From Pseudoscleropodium purum (taxonomy: Eukaryota; Streptophyta; Bryopsida; Hypnales; Brachytheciaceae), in NCBI GenBank assembly GCA_963969395.1, contig OZ017797.1:27590001-27654000 (forward strand): a DNA stretch of 64,000 bases, written 5' to 3'. The position numbers were made by a program, and so were the translations under genes. Positions 63,811-64,000 of this stretch are shown piece after piece. How positions within the stretch are numbered: position 1 is the first letter of the stretch; every line of letters starts with the position of its first letter. The notes below the pieces were generated by a model that saw only the letters and a list, made by a program, of their open reading frames with translations, ran no database searches and was not told the DNA's origin.

Positions 63811-64000
63811 ATTGTTTTTAGTAGTTCATAATCTTGAAAAATTCTTTTTAAAACTTAGTTTTAGCATCAAAACTCCAAATTTTGAAAATTAATGATTATG
63901 CTTTTTTTTATTCAAGATTATGTGGAAAGGGTGTCCGTTGCAAATCTTAATGTTCTAATGTTGTGGGTTCTTTGAAATGAGCCTCAAATACTCTAAATCT

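Noticed and set aside
1..64000. CRISPR arrays, bacterial operons, riboswitches, rRNA genes
   Set aside because: None seen. The spliceosomal introns and plant transposons show this is plant nuclear DNA.

Overview
The window is nuclear DNA of a land plant. The host is most likely a seedless plant, with a moss or other bryophyte as my best guess. The grounds are spliceosomal introns with GT-AG ends, a long AT-rich intergenic background with short GC-rich gene islands, an intronless TKL-like kinase with a GGQAE glycine loop (a type I associate with mosses), and a plant-type DD39D mariner element. The species cannot be fixed from sequence alone.

Gene content is low. One complete multi-exon gene lies at 25.4-28.5 kb (+). 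Five exons join in phase to give a 515-residue protein with a PAS domain followed by a response-regulator receiver domain. The receiver has lost its phospho-acceptor Asp (Asn instead) and its conserved Lys (Cys instead), so it is a pseudo-receiver. A GC-rich, CT-tract-containing promoter/5' UTR island lies at 24.28-25.43 kb. Intron 3 holds a tandem duplication of the exon 3 end with its splice donor; intron 2 holds a minisatellite.

A second locus is a pair of duplicated kinase segments on the minus strand. The copy at 61.6-63.0 kb is an intact single-exon kinase of 465 residues. The copy at 47.3-48.6 kb is a pseudogene with at least three in-frame stops, a net frameshift and a deletion of roughly 90 bp. 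About 3.4 kb of flanking sequence is duplicated along with the gene.

Most of the rest is mobile-element debris. I see: a 2.1-kb mariner-like element with terminal inverted repeats, TA target duplications and a decayed transposase (6.4-8.6 kb); a 350-bp CACTA-type MITE (8.7-9.1 kb); a 1-kb element with long inverted repeats, a nested second inverted repeat and a GC-rich core (13.6-14.65 kb); a 328-bp GC-rich hAT MITE with a perfect 8-bp target duplication (39.0-39.3 kb), plus a lone copy of its terminus at 50.5 kb; a tRNA-derived SINE (57.6 kb); and two LTR/primer-binding-site remnants (54.1 and 59.3 kb).

The most distinctive repeat is a family of AT-rich elements of about 0.5-0.95 kb. They begin TTAA-CCC(C/T)TAAAG or similar and end in the inverse, and at least eight copies or fragments lie between 0 and 56.5 kb. 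The remaining DNA is AT-rich, with short tandem repeats and no gene I can support.
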